From JANNBN01 sp031430595 (GTDB lineage: Bacteria; Actinomycetota; Acidimicrobiia; Acidimicrobiales; JANYDT01), in contig JANPBU010000028.1 in assembly GCA_031430595.1 (NCBI GenBank), positions 62,001 through 126,000 of the forward strand: 64,000 nt of DNA. Direction: 5' to 3'. Each line of letters starts with the position of its first letter. The stretch's first letter is position 1. The notes beneath the pieces were generated by a model, which did no database searches, was not told where the DNA came from, and was given only the letters and a program-made list of their open reading frames with translations. Shown in pieces: positions 17,803 through 26,823 of the stretch. The position numbers were made by a program, and so were the translations under genes.

Positions 17803-18086
17803 CCCCAAATGCCGCGGTTGGCAGATTCTGTCTGCTGGTAGCTGTCGTGGGTTTGGCCCAACATCTGGCTGATTTGTTGTAGTACCTGGTTGAGGTCGGT
17901 GGCGGCCGAATCCCAACGCTTTTGTAGCGTCTGGTAGTCGGTTGAGGCAGAGCCTTCCCAGCCTGCGACGAGGGGTGAAAGGTAGCTTTTCAGGTCGTTG
18001 AGTTGGCCATCGACCCGGCTAACTGTTGAGGCGACGTCGCCCTGGGCTTGCTGGATCGTTGCGAAAGTTACGGTAATTCCGGACAT
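17799..18086 (-). CDS. WXG100 family protein, EsxA-like
   Basis: A 95-residue protein with a canonical WXG100 layout: helix, VAGWEGSASTDYQTL with W-E-G in the centre, then a second helix ending HDSYQQTESANRGIWG, which contains a YxxxE export-type signal. An AAGGAACT-like ribosome-binding site lies just upstream. It pairs in tandem with the 104-residue WXG100 gene 77 bp upstream; such pairs normally form a heterodimer or homodimers exported by EccC. The gene is coupled downstream to the 105-residue protein. Confidence 0.9.
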   Translation of the reverse strand: MSGITVTFATIQQAQGDVASTVSRVDGQLNDLKSYLSPLVAGWEGSASTDYQTLQKRWDSAATDLNQVLQQISQMLGQTHDSYQQTESANRGIWG

Positions 18087-18163
18087 GTTGGTTCAGTTCC
18101 TTAAAAAAGTAGGTAGCGAGTGTAAAATTGCTGGGTGAACAAATTGACTGGGTGGCCAGTGGC

Positions 18164-18478
18164 CTAGAGAGCGCTCATGGTGCGAGCCATTTGCGACTGG
18201 ACGGTGTCTTCCTGTGACTGATAGCGGTCACTGGCCTGCTTAAGGCCAAGCGAAATTTCGGCGAGTACCTGTCGAAGTTTGTTGGCATCTTCGGTCCACT
18301 TCGTATGTAGAGCCATGTACGACGAAGCGCCGGCACCGCGCCACGAACTGGCGATTGGCTGAATCTTTGAGTCGAGCGCTTGCAATTCCTGAGCGATGGT
18401 GTTGGCAACTTCGTCGACGTGTCGATACGCGGTTGTCATGGTCGCAACTTCGGTTACGAAAGCATTTCCGTTTGACAT
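18164..18478 (-). CDS. WXG100 family protein, EsxB-like
   Basis: A 104-residue protein from the ATG at 18478, preceded by GGAG. The centre reads IASSWRGAGASSYMALHTKW with W-R-G at the turn, and the second helix ends ASDRYQSQEDTVQSQM, carrying a YxxxD export signal (Y-Q-S-Q-E). It leads the minus-strand WXG run. Upstream lie a 7-bp hairpin (18521-18538) and a copy of the shared promoter box at 18584-18599, so it likely has a leader of about 75 nt, unlike its neighbours. Confidence 0.9.
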   Translation of the reverse strand: MSNGNAFVTEVATMTTAYRHVDEVANTIAQELQALDSKIQPIASSWRGAGASSYMALHTKWTEDANKLRQVLAEISLGLKQASDRYQSQEDTVQSQMARTMSAL

Positions 18479-18520
18479 GGTTCTTGTTCTCCGTTGGTGG
18501 TTCCGTGATGACCCGTGGGT

Positions 18521-18538
18521 TCGGATCGGGTGATCCGA
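18521..18538 (-). promoter_or_regulatory. Hairpin in the predicted leader of the EsxB-like gene
   Basis: TCGGATC-GGGT-GATCCGA is a perfect 7-bp inverted repeat with a 4-nt loop, followed by a third half-site TCGGATC at 18543. It lies 43 to 60 nt before the ATG at 18478. It could be an RNA hairpin in the leader or a DNA operator. Confidence 0.5.
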
Positions 18539-18583
18539 GGCTTCGGATCGAATGAGACCACTCAAGCGGGTTGGCGAAGTTTG

Positions 18584-18599
18584 CGGTATCGGCAGAAGT
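18584..18599 (-). promoter_or_regulatory. Shared promoter box, copy upstream of the EsxB-like gene
   Basis: On the minus strand ACTTCTGCCGATACCG, differing from the 14111 copy at one base. It lies 121 nt before the ATG, the only copy not at 46-49 nt, which suggests a transcribed leader here. Confidence 0.6.
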
Positions 18600-18665
18600 A
18601 CCGGTTCGATGATTGCGGGCGAAAAACGTTGGCGGACAGGCAAAAGAGGCAAAAAATGAGGTTAA

Positions 18666-18686
18666 AACTGCCAAATTTACGCAGTT
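18666..18686. promoter_or_regulatory. Inverted repeat overlapping the moxR promoter box
   Basis: AACTGC-N9-GCAGTT is a perfect 6-bp inverted repeat whose right arm overlaps the shared box at 18683. It could be a repressor or activator site for the moxR operon. Confidence 0.4.
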
Positions 18687-18698
18687 CTACCTATCCCG
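18683..18698 (+). promoter_or_regulatory. Shared promoter box, copy upstream of moxR
   Basis: AGTTCTACCTATCCCG begins 46 nt before the moxR ATG. A TACCCT hexamer at 18717-18722 sits 6 nt before the ATG, which predicts a leaderless transcript with the box overlapping the -35 region. Confidence 0.6.
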
Positions 18699-18728
18699 AT
18701 TTCGCTGGCTAAGCATTACCCTGGCGCA

Positions 18729-19703
18729 ATGACCGAAATGACCGCCGAATTCGCTGAACAGTTCGCAAACAAAGTGGCGGATGTATGCACCAACGTTGGC
18801 TCGGTTATTAAGGGAAAGCAAGAGGTCATCAGTCTCGCCTTGGTTTGTCTCTTCGCTGAAGGGCATCTGTTACTTGAAGATGTGCCAGGAACAGGGAAAA
18901 CAAGGCTGGCGCAGGCGTTGGCCGCTTCGCTTGACGCTGTCAACCATCGGGTGCAGTTCACGCCCGACCTGCTGCCGTCAGATGTAACAGGGGTAACGAT
19001 TTACCACCAGGGAACTGCGAAGTTTGAGTTTCATCCCGGGCCGGTATTTGCCAACGTTGTGCTTGCCGATGAAATCAACCGAGCGTCGCCCCGAACACAA
19101 GCAGCACTGCTTGAAGTAATGGAAGAGCGACAGGTCACCGTCGACGGGGTAGCGCAACCGGTACCCCGACCGTTCATGGTCATCGCAACCCAAAATCCGA
19201 TCGATATGGACGGAACGTATCCGCTGCCCGAAGCCCAACTTGATCGATTCTTGATGCGCACGTCGATGGGATACCCGGACCATCAAGCAGAGATGGACAT
19301 TCTTGCTGCAGATTCTCGGGGTGGCGCGTTGGCCACAATTCGGCCGGTGTTGTCGCTCGGCGATGCAGAGAAGATGGTTGCAGCTGTGCATCGAGTTCAC
19401 GCAAGTGAAGAGGTTCGCGACTATCTCGTTCGCCTGGTGGCTGCGACTCGGTCGATGCCAGAGCTCCGACTTCCAGTAAGCCCGCGAGGCACGGTCGGGC
19501 TGATGCGTGCAGCTAAAGCACGTGCACTTACGATGGGTCGGCCATTTGTCACCCCTGACGATGTGAAAAGTCTTGCTGCCTCGGTGCTCTCTCACCGCAT
19601 CATTCTCACCCCGGGCGCATCGATTGGTGGTTTGACCACCGCCTCGATTATCGACCGGGTAGTCAGCGGTATTGCGGTCCCGCATGCGAGTGCTCGGTCA
19701 TAA
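18729..19703 (+). CDS. MoxR-type AAA+ ATPase
   Basis: A 324-residue ATPase of normal MoxR length. Walker A is in LEDVPGTGKTRLAQALA, Walker B in NVVLADEINRASPRTQAALL, sensor 1 in VIATQNPIDMDGTYPLPEAQ, and the arginine-finger region follows (LDRFLMR). The C-terminal lid has LPVSPRGTVGLMRAAKARAL. MoxR proteins act as chaperones that assemble or activate partner complexes, usually with VWA or DUF58 proteins. It leads a tight operon with the DUF58, transglutaminase-like and FN3 genes and is divergent from the WXG100 run, sharing the promoter region. Confidence 0.93.
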   Translation: MTEMTAEFAEQFANKVADVCTNVGSVIKGKQEVISLALVCLFAEGHLLLEDVPGTGKTRLAQALAASLDAVNHRVQFTPDLLPSDVTGVTIYHQGTAKFEFHPGPVFANVVLADEINRASPRTQAALLEVMEERQVTVDGVAQPVPRPFMVIATQNPIDMDGTYPLPEAQLDRFLMRTSMGYPDHQAEMDILAADSRGGALATIRPVLSLGDAEKMVAAVHRVHASEEVRDYLVRLVAATRSMPELRLPVSPRGTVGLMRAAKARALTMGRPFVTPDDVKSLAASVLSHRIILTPGASIGGLTTASIIDRVVSGIAVPHASARS

Positions 19704-19706
19704 CGA

Positions 19707-20888
19707 ATGAATCGAACCGGCCTACGAATCACGGCAGTCGGGGCAGTTGTGCTGTCGGCCGGTTTGTCGTTGATGGTTCTTGGCTTTGCGCTTGGTTACC
19801 GTACGCTCAGCGTCGCCGGAGTGGCTGTGTTGTTGGGCTCGCTCTTCGCTGCGGGGTCGACGATGTCCGTTCCGGCGTTAGACGTGGCGCGCGTGATCGA
19901 ACCACAACGAGTCGCACGTGGAAATCCGGCCCACGGACTGGTTTCAGTCAAAAATCAGTTGGGCCGCCGCAGTAGGGCTTGTTCGGCCATCGAGGTGGTC
20001 GGCGATCGATTCGTTCAGGTTGCGATACCCGCACTTGGTCCACGTAAATCGATAGCGGTTTCGTATGAGCTTGCTACACACCGGCGAGGTGAACTGTTGG
20101 TTGGGCCGTTGTCGATTCACCGCAGTGATCCGTTGGGTCTGTTTGAGGTCAATCGCACCGTTGGCGAAAAGGTAAGTGTACTTGTTGAACCGAATATCTA
20201 CGCACTCGATCCGCGCCCAGCCGGACGACTTCGACATCTCGAGGGGCCACGTTCAGACAAGGCCACCCAAGGAACAATGACGTTCCATTCGCTTCGCGAG
20301 TACACCCTTGGTGACGACATTCGACGTGTGCATTGGCGTTCATCAGCGCGTACCGGAACCTTGATGGTCAAGGAACACGTAGATACCAGCCTTCCGTCAA
20401 CCGTTGTCATTCTTGACACCTGCGCGTCGCACTACACGGAAGATCTTTTCGAAGACGCAGTCGATGTGGCGGCGTCTGTTGTTGCGGCTTCGCAAGGACG
20501 AAACTTTCCAGTTCGATTCATGACGACAAGTGGGTTGACACTGTTTGTGCGTGCCGGCCAACGAGGACAGGAACTACGTGATCTTCTGGCGTCGGTGGAA
20601 CCTGATGCTGGCGGCGAAATGCAACGAGCAACCGGCGAAGTGTTGCGTTGTCACGACCACGACACGCTGGTTGTGATCGGCGGAGCGCTCGGCATCGAAG
20701 ACCTCGTGCAGGTTTCATCAATGGCTCGCCGGTTCTCGTCGGCCATCTTGGTCACGTTGAGACCGAATGACGGCAAAGGTTCGTTGTGGAATTCTGGCAC
20801 GCATATTGAAGGCGACAGTGCGCTAAGTGTGCTTACTAGTTGGCAATTTGGTGGAATCGATGTTGGCAGTGGGGCGAACTCGCTATGA
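19707..20888 (+). CDS. DUF58 domain protein
   Basis: A 393-residue protein that starts 3 bp after moxR. Two hydrophobic segments at residues 7-27 and 34-54 anchor it in the membrane. The DUF58 core is in TFHSLREYTLGDDIRRVHWR at about residue 190, followed by a VWA-like region with VVILDTCASHYTEDLFEDAV. DUF58 proteins are usual partners of MoxR ATPases and transglutaminase-like membrane proteins; no activity is known. The stop overlaps the next start (ATGA). Confidence 0.9.
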   Translation: MNRTGLRITAVGAVVLSAGLSLMVLGFALGYRTLSVAGVAVLLGSLFAAGSTMSVPALDVARVIEPQRVARGNPAHGLVSVKNQLGRRSRACSAIEVVGDRFVQVAIPALGPRKSIAVSYELATHRRGELLVGPLSIHRSDPLGLFEVNRTVGEKVSVLVEPNIYALDPRPAGRLRHLEGPRSDKATQGTMTFHSLREYTLGDDIRRVHWRSSARTGTLMVKEHVDTSLPSTVVILDTCASHYTEDLFEDAVDVAASVVAASQGRNFPVRFMTTSGLTLFVRAGQRGQELRDLLASVEPDAGGEMQRATGEVLRCHDHDTLVVIGGALGIEDLVQVSSMARRFSSAILVTLRPNDGKGSLWNSGTHIEGDSALSVLTSWQFGGIDVGSGANSL

Positions 20889-23131
20889 ATGTACATCGAT
20901 CGGGATCGCTTCGGCTGGTGCAACTCGGTGCCGTTGTTCTGTTGTGCTCGTTGCCCGGGGTGCTTCTCGGGCGCGTCGTCGAGGGTTATGACACCATCTG
21001 GGTGAGTGGGATAGCCGCATTCCTCGGAACTATCTGTGGTTATGTCGTTGCACGTGAGCGTCGATTGAACCTTGCAAGGAAACTTCTTTCCACCTTCGGC
21101 GCAGGTGTCGTGCTGTTGGTCGTAGTGGTCGCGGTAATCCCCGGAGTGACTAACCGGGTCCCCGTCGGTGCCGTTGTTGATGCGCTGCTTCGAGGATGGG
21201 CCGAGCTGGCAACATCACCAATTCCGGCGTTTGCCGAACCCCGAACGGTGGTGCCAGTGACGTTGGTCGCCTATCTCTCGGCCGCAGCGTCGGCATCGTG
21301 CCTGGCAAAAAAGAGGGGCCAACTGCTCGCACTACTCGCCCCCGGCTGTGCCTTTTTGGTTGCAGTTGTTGCGGCAGGGCAACACCCACTCGGTGCGGTT
21401 CCATGTGGGCTGGTCTTCGTCGTGGTTTCAGGGTGGATGCTATGGGTTCGGAACCAATCTGGCAGGGTTGGCATGCAATCTGGCAAGGCCGGGAACCAAT
21501 CAACGATTGCGCGACGTCAAAACCGAATGGTGAAGAGTGCGTCGCTACTTGGGGTCGGTGCGCTCGCGGTCGCAGGTGCGTTGATGCTCGGGCCGACGTT
21601 GACATTCGGACGCGACAAGCAGCCATTTGACCCGCGCAATTACGTCAACCCGCCATCGCTTCCAGCTTCGGCAAACAACCCGTTGGAGTTGGTCGGGTCT
21701 CGTCGCCAAAGCGGCGATCGTCCCTTGTTTACGGTTCGAACAAACGAGGCGTTATACCCCCAAGACCTTCACCTCGTTGCACTCACTAACTTCGATGGGG
21801 CCACCTGGTCAACCACGGCTTCATACAAACGTGGTGGGGCTGTACTTGATGGTGCAACACGTCAATCGATTGCAACGTCATCGATCGACGCTGACGTAAC
21901 AATTTCTGGTCTCGACGGACCATGGCTTCCTTCAATTGGTGACCCGGTCAGCGTTGTCGGCGTACCTTTCTTGGCTGATTCGATGAGTGGGTCATTGGTA
22001 GCTTCATCCAAAGTCAACAGCGCGAATGGTGCAAGCGGTGCCGTGTATCGGCTCAGGTCGCTTCGACCAGAACCGCAGGTTGAGCAACTCGTACAACTTC
22101 CGGTCGGTTCGAGCGAAGCAGCCCGTGAGGCGCTGATTGTTCCGCCAAACATGCCTGCTGTGCTTACCGAAATGGCACGCGCAGCCATTGGTGATTCCCA
22201 GTTGCCGTTTCAACGAGCGCTTGAGTTGCGCAACTATTTGCGGTCGTCGTTCACGCTGAACAACGCCGCACCGAGCGGTTTCTCTTACGGACACCTTGAA
22301 CGGGCTTTCGTGAACACGGGCTCGGCGACCGATGAACAATTTGCAACGATGTTTGCGACACTGGGCCGCGTTGTTGGTCTTCCCACCCGGGTCGTTGTTG
22401 GCTTCGCTCCGCCGCCGCCAAACGAAGACGGGGACATCATCGTCCGCGGCTCCGATGCAAGGGTCTGGGCTGAAGTGCTCTTCGAAGAAGTTGGTTGGAT
22501 GCCTTTCACCGCAACACCGCCTGCCGATGGAAAGGTTTCTTCGTCGATTGGGTTCGGTGGCCAAGACGAAGTCGAACTTCGTCAATCTCCTCAAACAGCC
22601 CTACCAACGCAGTCTCCGTCACCGCTCGTACAGCCCAACAATCCGGTATTGCAGGTTCAAACGCGTAGCGAACGAAACCTGTCGTCCGTTTTCGTTGGAA
22701 TGGGTTTGCTAGTAACACTTATTAGTTTCGGGTTCGCAGGAATCGCCCTTGTCAAGCAACGTCGGACTGCTCGTCGCCGCATTGGCACGCCGCGTCAAGC
22801 TGTGATTGGGGCGTGGAGCGACGTTCTGGAACGCCTCAGCGAGACTGGCGTATCTAATACGTCAACAATGACAGTAGAAGAAGTGGTGAATGCCACCGAG
22901 GCTTCATCGGACGCACGATCACGTGTACTTACCGGCCTGTATCGACCGATATGCCGGGCTCTGTATAGCGACGGCGACATTTCTGAGGCAGATCGAGAAC
23001 AGGCGTGGCGTGCTCGTGACCGGTTCGTGAGCGGCCTCAATCGACAATCAACTTTCCATCACCGCTTGTTGCGAACCGTGGACCCCCGTCCGTTGTTCAC
23101 AGGTGACCAATCCATCGGAGCTCGACCATGA
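20885..23131 (+). CDS. Membrane transglutaminase-like protein with degenerate active site
   Basis: A 748-residue TgpA-type membrane protein, starting at the ATG that overlaps the DUF58 stop. Five or six hydrophobic segments fill residues 8-225. The extracytoplasmic part holds a DUF3488-like region and a transglutaminase domain at about 430-545, then one TM (about 600-622) and a cytoplasmic DUF4129-like tail. All three catalytic positions appear replaced: D483 in TDEQFATMF stands where the family has Cys (CEQFA), R526 in SDARVWAEV replaces the DAHAW His, and T542 in WMPFTATP replaces Asp. So it probably binds peptide or scaffold but does not catalyse. Coupled to the FN3 gene by an ATGA overlap. 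Confidence 0.85.
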   Translation: MNVHRSGSLRLVQLGAVVLLCSLPGVLLGRVVEGYDTIWVSGIAAFLGTICGYVVARERRLNLARKLLSTFGAGVVLLVVVVAVIPGVTNRVPVGAVVDALLRGWAELATSPIPAFAEPRTVVPVTLVAYLSAAASASCLAKKRGQLLALLAPGCAFLVAVVAAGQHPLGAVPCGLVFVVVSGWMLWVRNQSGRVGMQSGKAGNQSTIARRQNRMVKSASLLGVGALAVAGALMLGPTLTFGRDKQPFDPRNYVNPPSLPASANNPLELVGSRRQSGDRPLFTVRTNEALYPQDLHLVALTNFDGATWSTTASYKRGGAVLDGATRQSIATSSIDADVTISGLDGPWLPSIGDPVSVVGVPFLADSMSGSLVASSKVNSANGASGAVYRLRSLRPEPQVEQLVQLPVGSSEAAREALIVPPNMPAVLTEMARAAIGDSQLPFQRALELRNYLRSSFTLNNAAPSGFSYGHLERAFVNTGSATDEQFATMFATLGRVVGLPTRVVVGFAPPPPNEDGDIIVRGSDARVWAEVLFEEVGWMPFTATPPADGKVSSSIGFGGQDEVELRQSPQTALPTQSPSPLVQPNNPVLQVQTRSERNLSSVFVGMGLLVTLISFGFAGIALVKQRRTARRRIGTPRQAVIGAWSDVLERLSETGVSNTSTMTVEEVVNATEASSDARSRVLTGLYRPICRALYSDGDISEADREQAWRARDRFVSGLNRQSTFHHRLLRTVDPRPLFTGDQSIGARP

Positions 23132-26100
23132 TCAACCGATCATTTTTTGCCCCAGCAATCATCGTTACGGTGACCATGTGCATTACCGGCACGGCGTTGG
23201 CGCTCAACGACAACGTGAACACGATCGTGAGCTCATCACCGATTTCGGTTTGGTTTGGTAACAACGCCAACAAGTCGGCAACCCTTGTTGGCCCCACAGG
23301 GGCTAGCGCCACAGTCCCGCTCAAAAAACTCACTGCCCCAATTACGGTGGTGAATATTGCTGGCGTTGCTTACGTTCAAGACACCCTGGGTAACGCAGCG
23401 GCCATCGATCCAGTGCGGCTCGCTGTTGGTGCTGAGTCGAAACTCAGTCATGCCGATTCCCAACTCGTCGGAAATGGCGGCAAGCTGTATAGCGTTGATG
23501 TTCAAGACGGCGCAGTTCTAGAACTCGACCCGGTGAGCCTTGCGCCCCGAGGTGCACCCGTTGAAGTCAAGAACGGTTCGAAGGGTCTGGGTAAAGCTGT
23601 TGCCGACAAAGATGGCGTGCTGTGGGTTGCGAACCAGCAAACGGGTGACGTCGTGGCAGTCAAAGGGCCAGCGTTATCGTCGACGGTCTCAATAGCGAAG
23701 CCGAGCGAAGAGGTTCAACTTTCGGTTGTTAGCGGTTCGGTCACTACCGTCAATATGTCAACCGGAAAAGTTAAAGTGATAAGTGGTCAGCTTGCTGGCG
23801 CAAGTCACCAACTCTCGATCACCCCCACAAATGGTGTGCTGCTACCCAGCAACGTAAGTAACTCAACCATTCTTCCGATTCTCACTATCGACCATACGCT
23901 TACATTGATTGACGTCGCGAGCGGCAAGACTGTCATTCAAAAAGTAGGCGAGCCAGGTTCGATTCTCGGGATTCCGGTCTTGGCCGGAACCCGGGTCTAC
24001 ATTCCTGATTACACACGAGGCGTGCTCCTCGTTGTCGATGTTCGGTCTGCGAAGGTCCTCGAGACAGTGCCTATTACAGGTGGCGCCGGCGAGTTCGAGG
24101 TAGTTGAAAGCGGCGGCCGGGTGTTTGTCAACGATCCGAAAAGCGAGTCTGCCTGGACGATTGATGAGCAAGGGAAAGTGGTGCGAACGCAAAAGTACGA
24201 CCCAAACGGGAAAGGTGGCGTTGCGACCGAGGTGCAAACAGCTGCGTCGATTCCCCCGAAAGTGAACCCATCGTCGACACAACCGTCCACTTCACAACCG
24301 CCAGTTCCGCAAACTTCTGCTCCACAGCCAACGACGCCAGAGTCTCCGCGCCCCACCACGACGATTGCGCTACCAGCGGGTGCTGCTGTGCCAACAACCA
24401 AAATTCCGGCCACCGTTGTTCCCGATGTGGTTGTGGTGACCAAACCGCCGAAAGTCATCCAGCTACCACCCCCCTCAACCAGTGTGATTCCGTCGACGCG
24501 ACCTGCTGAGAATGAGCCAACGACCACTGTTGCGCCAGCGACACTTCCAAGCGAAGTCCGCGAAACCACTACACCTCGAGTGACCCCGGGTAAACGGCCT
24601 TCGACAACCGAAAACTCACCGCCAAAGACCCCAACGACGTTGCCGCCAATCGTGGTCCCGTCGATTGTGGTCCCGCCCGTTCCTGTGCCGCCCGAATCCC
24701 CTTCTGGGGTGACAACGACATCTGTAACTCCGCCGATCGGCCCGAGGGGTGGCGACCCGACGTCATCGAGTTCGCCGTCCACTACCTCCGCCACGATTGC
24801 GACCCGTCCGACCCCAGTTCCGCCGACAGCTGCGACAACCACGTCCACAACCATCGCGCTGACCTCCACGCCGGGTTCAGCGACGACGACAGCAGTGACA
24901 GCGACGACGTTGCCATCCACCACGACAACAATTGCAACAACTCCGACCATCGCTCGCACCCCGACAACTGGAACAACTCCGACCATCGCTGCAACAACGA
25001 CAATCGTGGCAACGACGACCATCGCTGCAACAACGACAATCGCACCGACCACGCTTGCGGTCGGAAACGGAGCGGTGACCGGCCTAGTTGCAGCATCGAA
25101 CAGCGTCGGAAGCATCACGGCAACCTGGACTCCGCCCGTTAACTGGTATTCGGTTACCGGGTACACCGTCACGCTGGTGCCAACCGGAACAAAGATCGAC
25201 CTCTCGGCAGCGCAAACGTCGTACACATTTGCCGGCCTCGACAGCGGACAGCCCTATTCGATTCAGGTGGCGGCGAAGAGCGCGACCGCAACAGGTATTG
25301 CCACTCAGTCAATTGCCGTAACCCCGCTGCGCGCAACTGCTGGCGCACCCCAAAATGTGGCTGCGACCGGGGCGAGCGGAACGATAACTGTCACCTGGGG
25401 CGGGCCTGCGAGCGGTCAGGTTGATGGCTTCGTTGTTGACCTCACCGGTGCAGGTGCGACGACTTCTCAGCGAGTAGGTGGCACTGTTCGAACGGCCCAA
25501 TTCTCGGGCCTCATTAATGGCGTGTCGTACAGCGTGACGGTCAAAAGTGAACTTACTAACGGATCATCGAGTAGCGCTGTGGCCGGCAATACCGTTGTGT
25601 TGGTCGGTGTGCCTTCTGCCCCAGGATCAGTCACAGCAACACTCACCGGAGCAACGTCTGTGACGCTCACGTGGACTGCCTCGGTCGCCAACGGTTCGCC
25701 AGTAACGGGTTACGCGATCTCAGGAACCATCGTCGCTGATCCTGGACCGACCGCAACCTCTGTCGTGATCAATGGGTTAGCGATTGGTCAGAGCTACACG
25801 TTTGGTGTTCGGGCGAGCAGCGCAGCCGGGGCCGGAGCCATTGCAACGGCTTCGCCGATCACGGTTGCGAAGCAAGCCCCCGATGAACCGGGCAGCGTTT
25901 CCGCTCTGGCCGGGGACGGCCAAAATACCGTGGCATGGACTGCGCCAAATGGCAATGCCACGACGGTAGCCAGATACGCCGTTACCGGGTCTGACGGAAC
26001 CTCGTCAAGCGTGAATGCACCGGCAACATCGGCCACACTTGCCGCCGTCAACGGAACCGCGGTCACCTATTCGGTGACAGCCGTCGGGGCCAACAACGCA

Positions 26101-26688
26101 AGCAGCGGTGCAGTTTCCACTGCTTCGGTAACCGCAAGTGGTGCGCCGACCGCACCAGACATAACGCTCACAGCTACAGCAAACTCGTTGACGGCAAGCT
26201 TCACGTATCCCACGGCTTCCAACGGAACGACGGTGAGTAGCGTCGTGGTCAGCGTTAACGGCGCTGACTCTGCAGTCACGAGTAGCCCGTTTACAGCGAC
26301 GGGGCTTACCCCGGCCACTTCGTACAACGTTGTGCTTACGGTTACCGGTGCGAACGGGAAGGTCAGTTCGAAAACAGGTTCGATAACCACCACAGCTGCC
26401 CCGGGGCCGGTGACGGGTCTTACGTACACCTCGTCTATCAATGGCCGTTCGGCGAACCTGAGTTGGGGTCCCTCGGTTGGAGCGACCTCGTACCGGGTCA
26501 CCGTTGATGGCGTAGCCCAAACTATTTCGGCCACCACCCTGAGAATCGTCACTGTACCGGGGGGTGAGAAGTCAGTTACCGTGACGCCGCTTGATGCCGC
26601 TGGCGTCGAGGGTCTGAGTGCCTCCATCACGGTAATTACAGACCTGAATGAGGTTTGCGGTCCTGGTACCGGAATAATTTGCAAGTAG
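23128..26688 (+). CDS. Large secreted or anchored protein: propeller-like head, Pro/Thr linker, FN3 repeats
   Basis: An 1186-residue protein with an N-terminal signal or anchor (SFFAPAIIVTVTMCITGTAL). Residues 30-370 repeat short strands such as GKLYSVDVQDGAVLELDP and DGVLWVANQQTGDVVAVKG, typical of a beta-propeller. Residues about 372-640 are a Pro/Thr/Ser linker, probably a wall-spanning stalk. Residues 640-1170 hold about six fibronectin type III domains, each with a W near its start and a YxVxV-type strand (for example SYTFAGLDSGQPYSIQVAAK). No sorting motif is seen; the end reads CGPGTGIICK. Last gene of the moxR operon. A role in contacting the wall or surface near the secretion machine is inference. 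Confidence 0.8.
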   Translation: MINRSFFAPAIIVTVTMCITGTALALNDNVNTIVSSSPISVWFGNNANKSATLVGPTGASATVPLKKLTAPITVVNIAGVAYVQDTLGNAAAIDPVRLAVGAESKLSHADSQLVGNGGKLYSVDVQDGAVLELDPVSLAPRGAPVEVKNGSKGLGKAVADKDGVLWVANQQTGDVVAVKGPALSSTVSIAKPSEEVQLSVVSGSVTTVNMSTGKVKVISGQLAGASHQLSITPTNGVLLPSNVSNSTILPILTIDHTLTLIDVASGKTVIQKVGEPGSILGIPVLAGTRVYIPDYTRGVLLVVDVRSAKVLETVPITGGAGEFEVVESGGRVFVNDPKSESAWTIDEQGKVVRTQKYDPNGKGGVATEVQTAASIPPKVNPSSTQPSTSQPPVPQTSAPQPTTPESPRPTTTIALPAGAAVPTTKIPATVVPDVVVVTKPPKVIQLPPPSTSVIPSTRPAENEPTTTVAPATLPSEVRETTTPRVTPGKRPSTTENSPPKTPTTLPPIVVPSIVVPPVPVPPESPSGVTTTSVTPPIGPRGGDPTSSSSPSTTSATIATRPTPVPPTAATTTSTTIALTSTPGSATTTAVTATTLPSTTTTIATTPTIARTPTTGTTPTIAATTTIVATTTIAATTTIAPTTLAVGNGAVTGLVAASNSVGSITATWTPPVNWYSVTGYTVTLVPTGTKIDLSAAQTSYTFAGLDSGQPYSIQVAAKSATATGIATQSIAVTPLRATAGAPQNVAATGASGTITVTWGGPASGQVDGFVVDLTGAGATTSQRVGGTVRTAQFSGLINGVSYSVTVKSELTNGSSSSAVAGNTVVLVGVPSAPGSVTATLTGATSVTLTWTASVANGSPVTGYAISGTIVADPGPTATSVVINGLAIGQSYTFGVRASSAAGAGAIATASPITVAKQAPDEPGSVSALAGDGQNTVAWTAPNGNATTVARYAVTGSDGTSSSVNAPATSATLAAVNGTAVTYSVTAVGANNASSGAVSTASVTASGAPTAPDITLTATANSLTASFTYPTASNGTTVSSVVVSVNGADSAVTSSPFTATGLTPATSYNVVLTVTGANGKVSSKTGSITTTAAPGPVTGLTYTSSINGRSANLSWGPSVGATSYRVTVDGVAQTISATTLRIVTVPGGEKSVTVTPLDAAGVEGLSASITVITDLNEVCGPGTGIICK

Positions 26689-26728
26689 TGATGAAGCCAA
26701 CGCCCGGTTGTGCCGGACTTTGCTGGGT

Positions 26729-26781
26729 GTGCCGAGTTTTAGAGTTGCCAAACATCGGCACGGGCAACCAAACATCGGCAC
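26729..26781. repeat. Direct and inverted repeats between convergent genes
   Basis: CCAAACATCGGCAC occurs twice (26748-26761 and 26768-26781, 20-bp period). GTGCCGA at 26729-26735 is the inverse of TCGGCAC inside each copy, so either can form a 7-bp stem. The element lies in the 135-bp gap where the FN3 gene and the kinase gene converge, and may act as a bidirectional terminator, though no T-run follows. Confidence 0.5.
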
Positions 26782-26823
26782 AGGCTTCGCAGGTATGGCG
26801 CGATCGCTTGGGCGGTCGTGACC

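Noticed and set aside
14111..18599. Promoter boxes as sigma-28/WhiG promoters
   Set aside because: Two copies contain CCGATAC, close to the -10 GCCGATAA, but no copy has TAAA about 15 nt upstream and the other copies diverge in the core.
22004..22594. 196-residue minus-strand frame inside the transglutaminase-like gene
   Set aside because: It is a shadow of a well-supported gene on the other strand, rich in Arg and Cys, without motifs.
24009..25226. 405-residue minus-strand open frame
   Set aside because: It mirrors the Pro/Thr-rich linker and first FN3 part of the plus-strand gene; composition is Val/Gly-rich and has no family motif.
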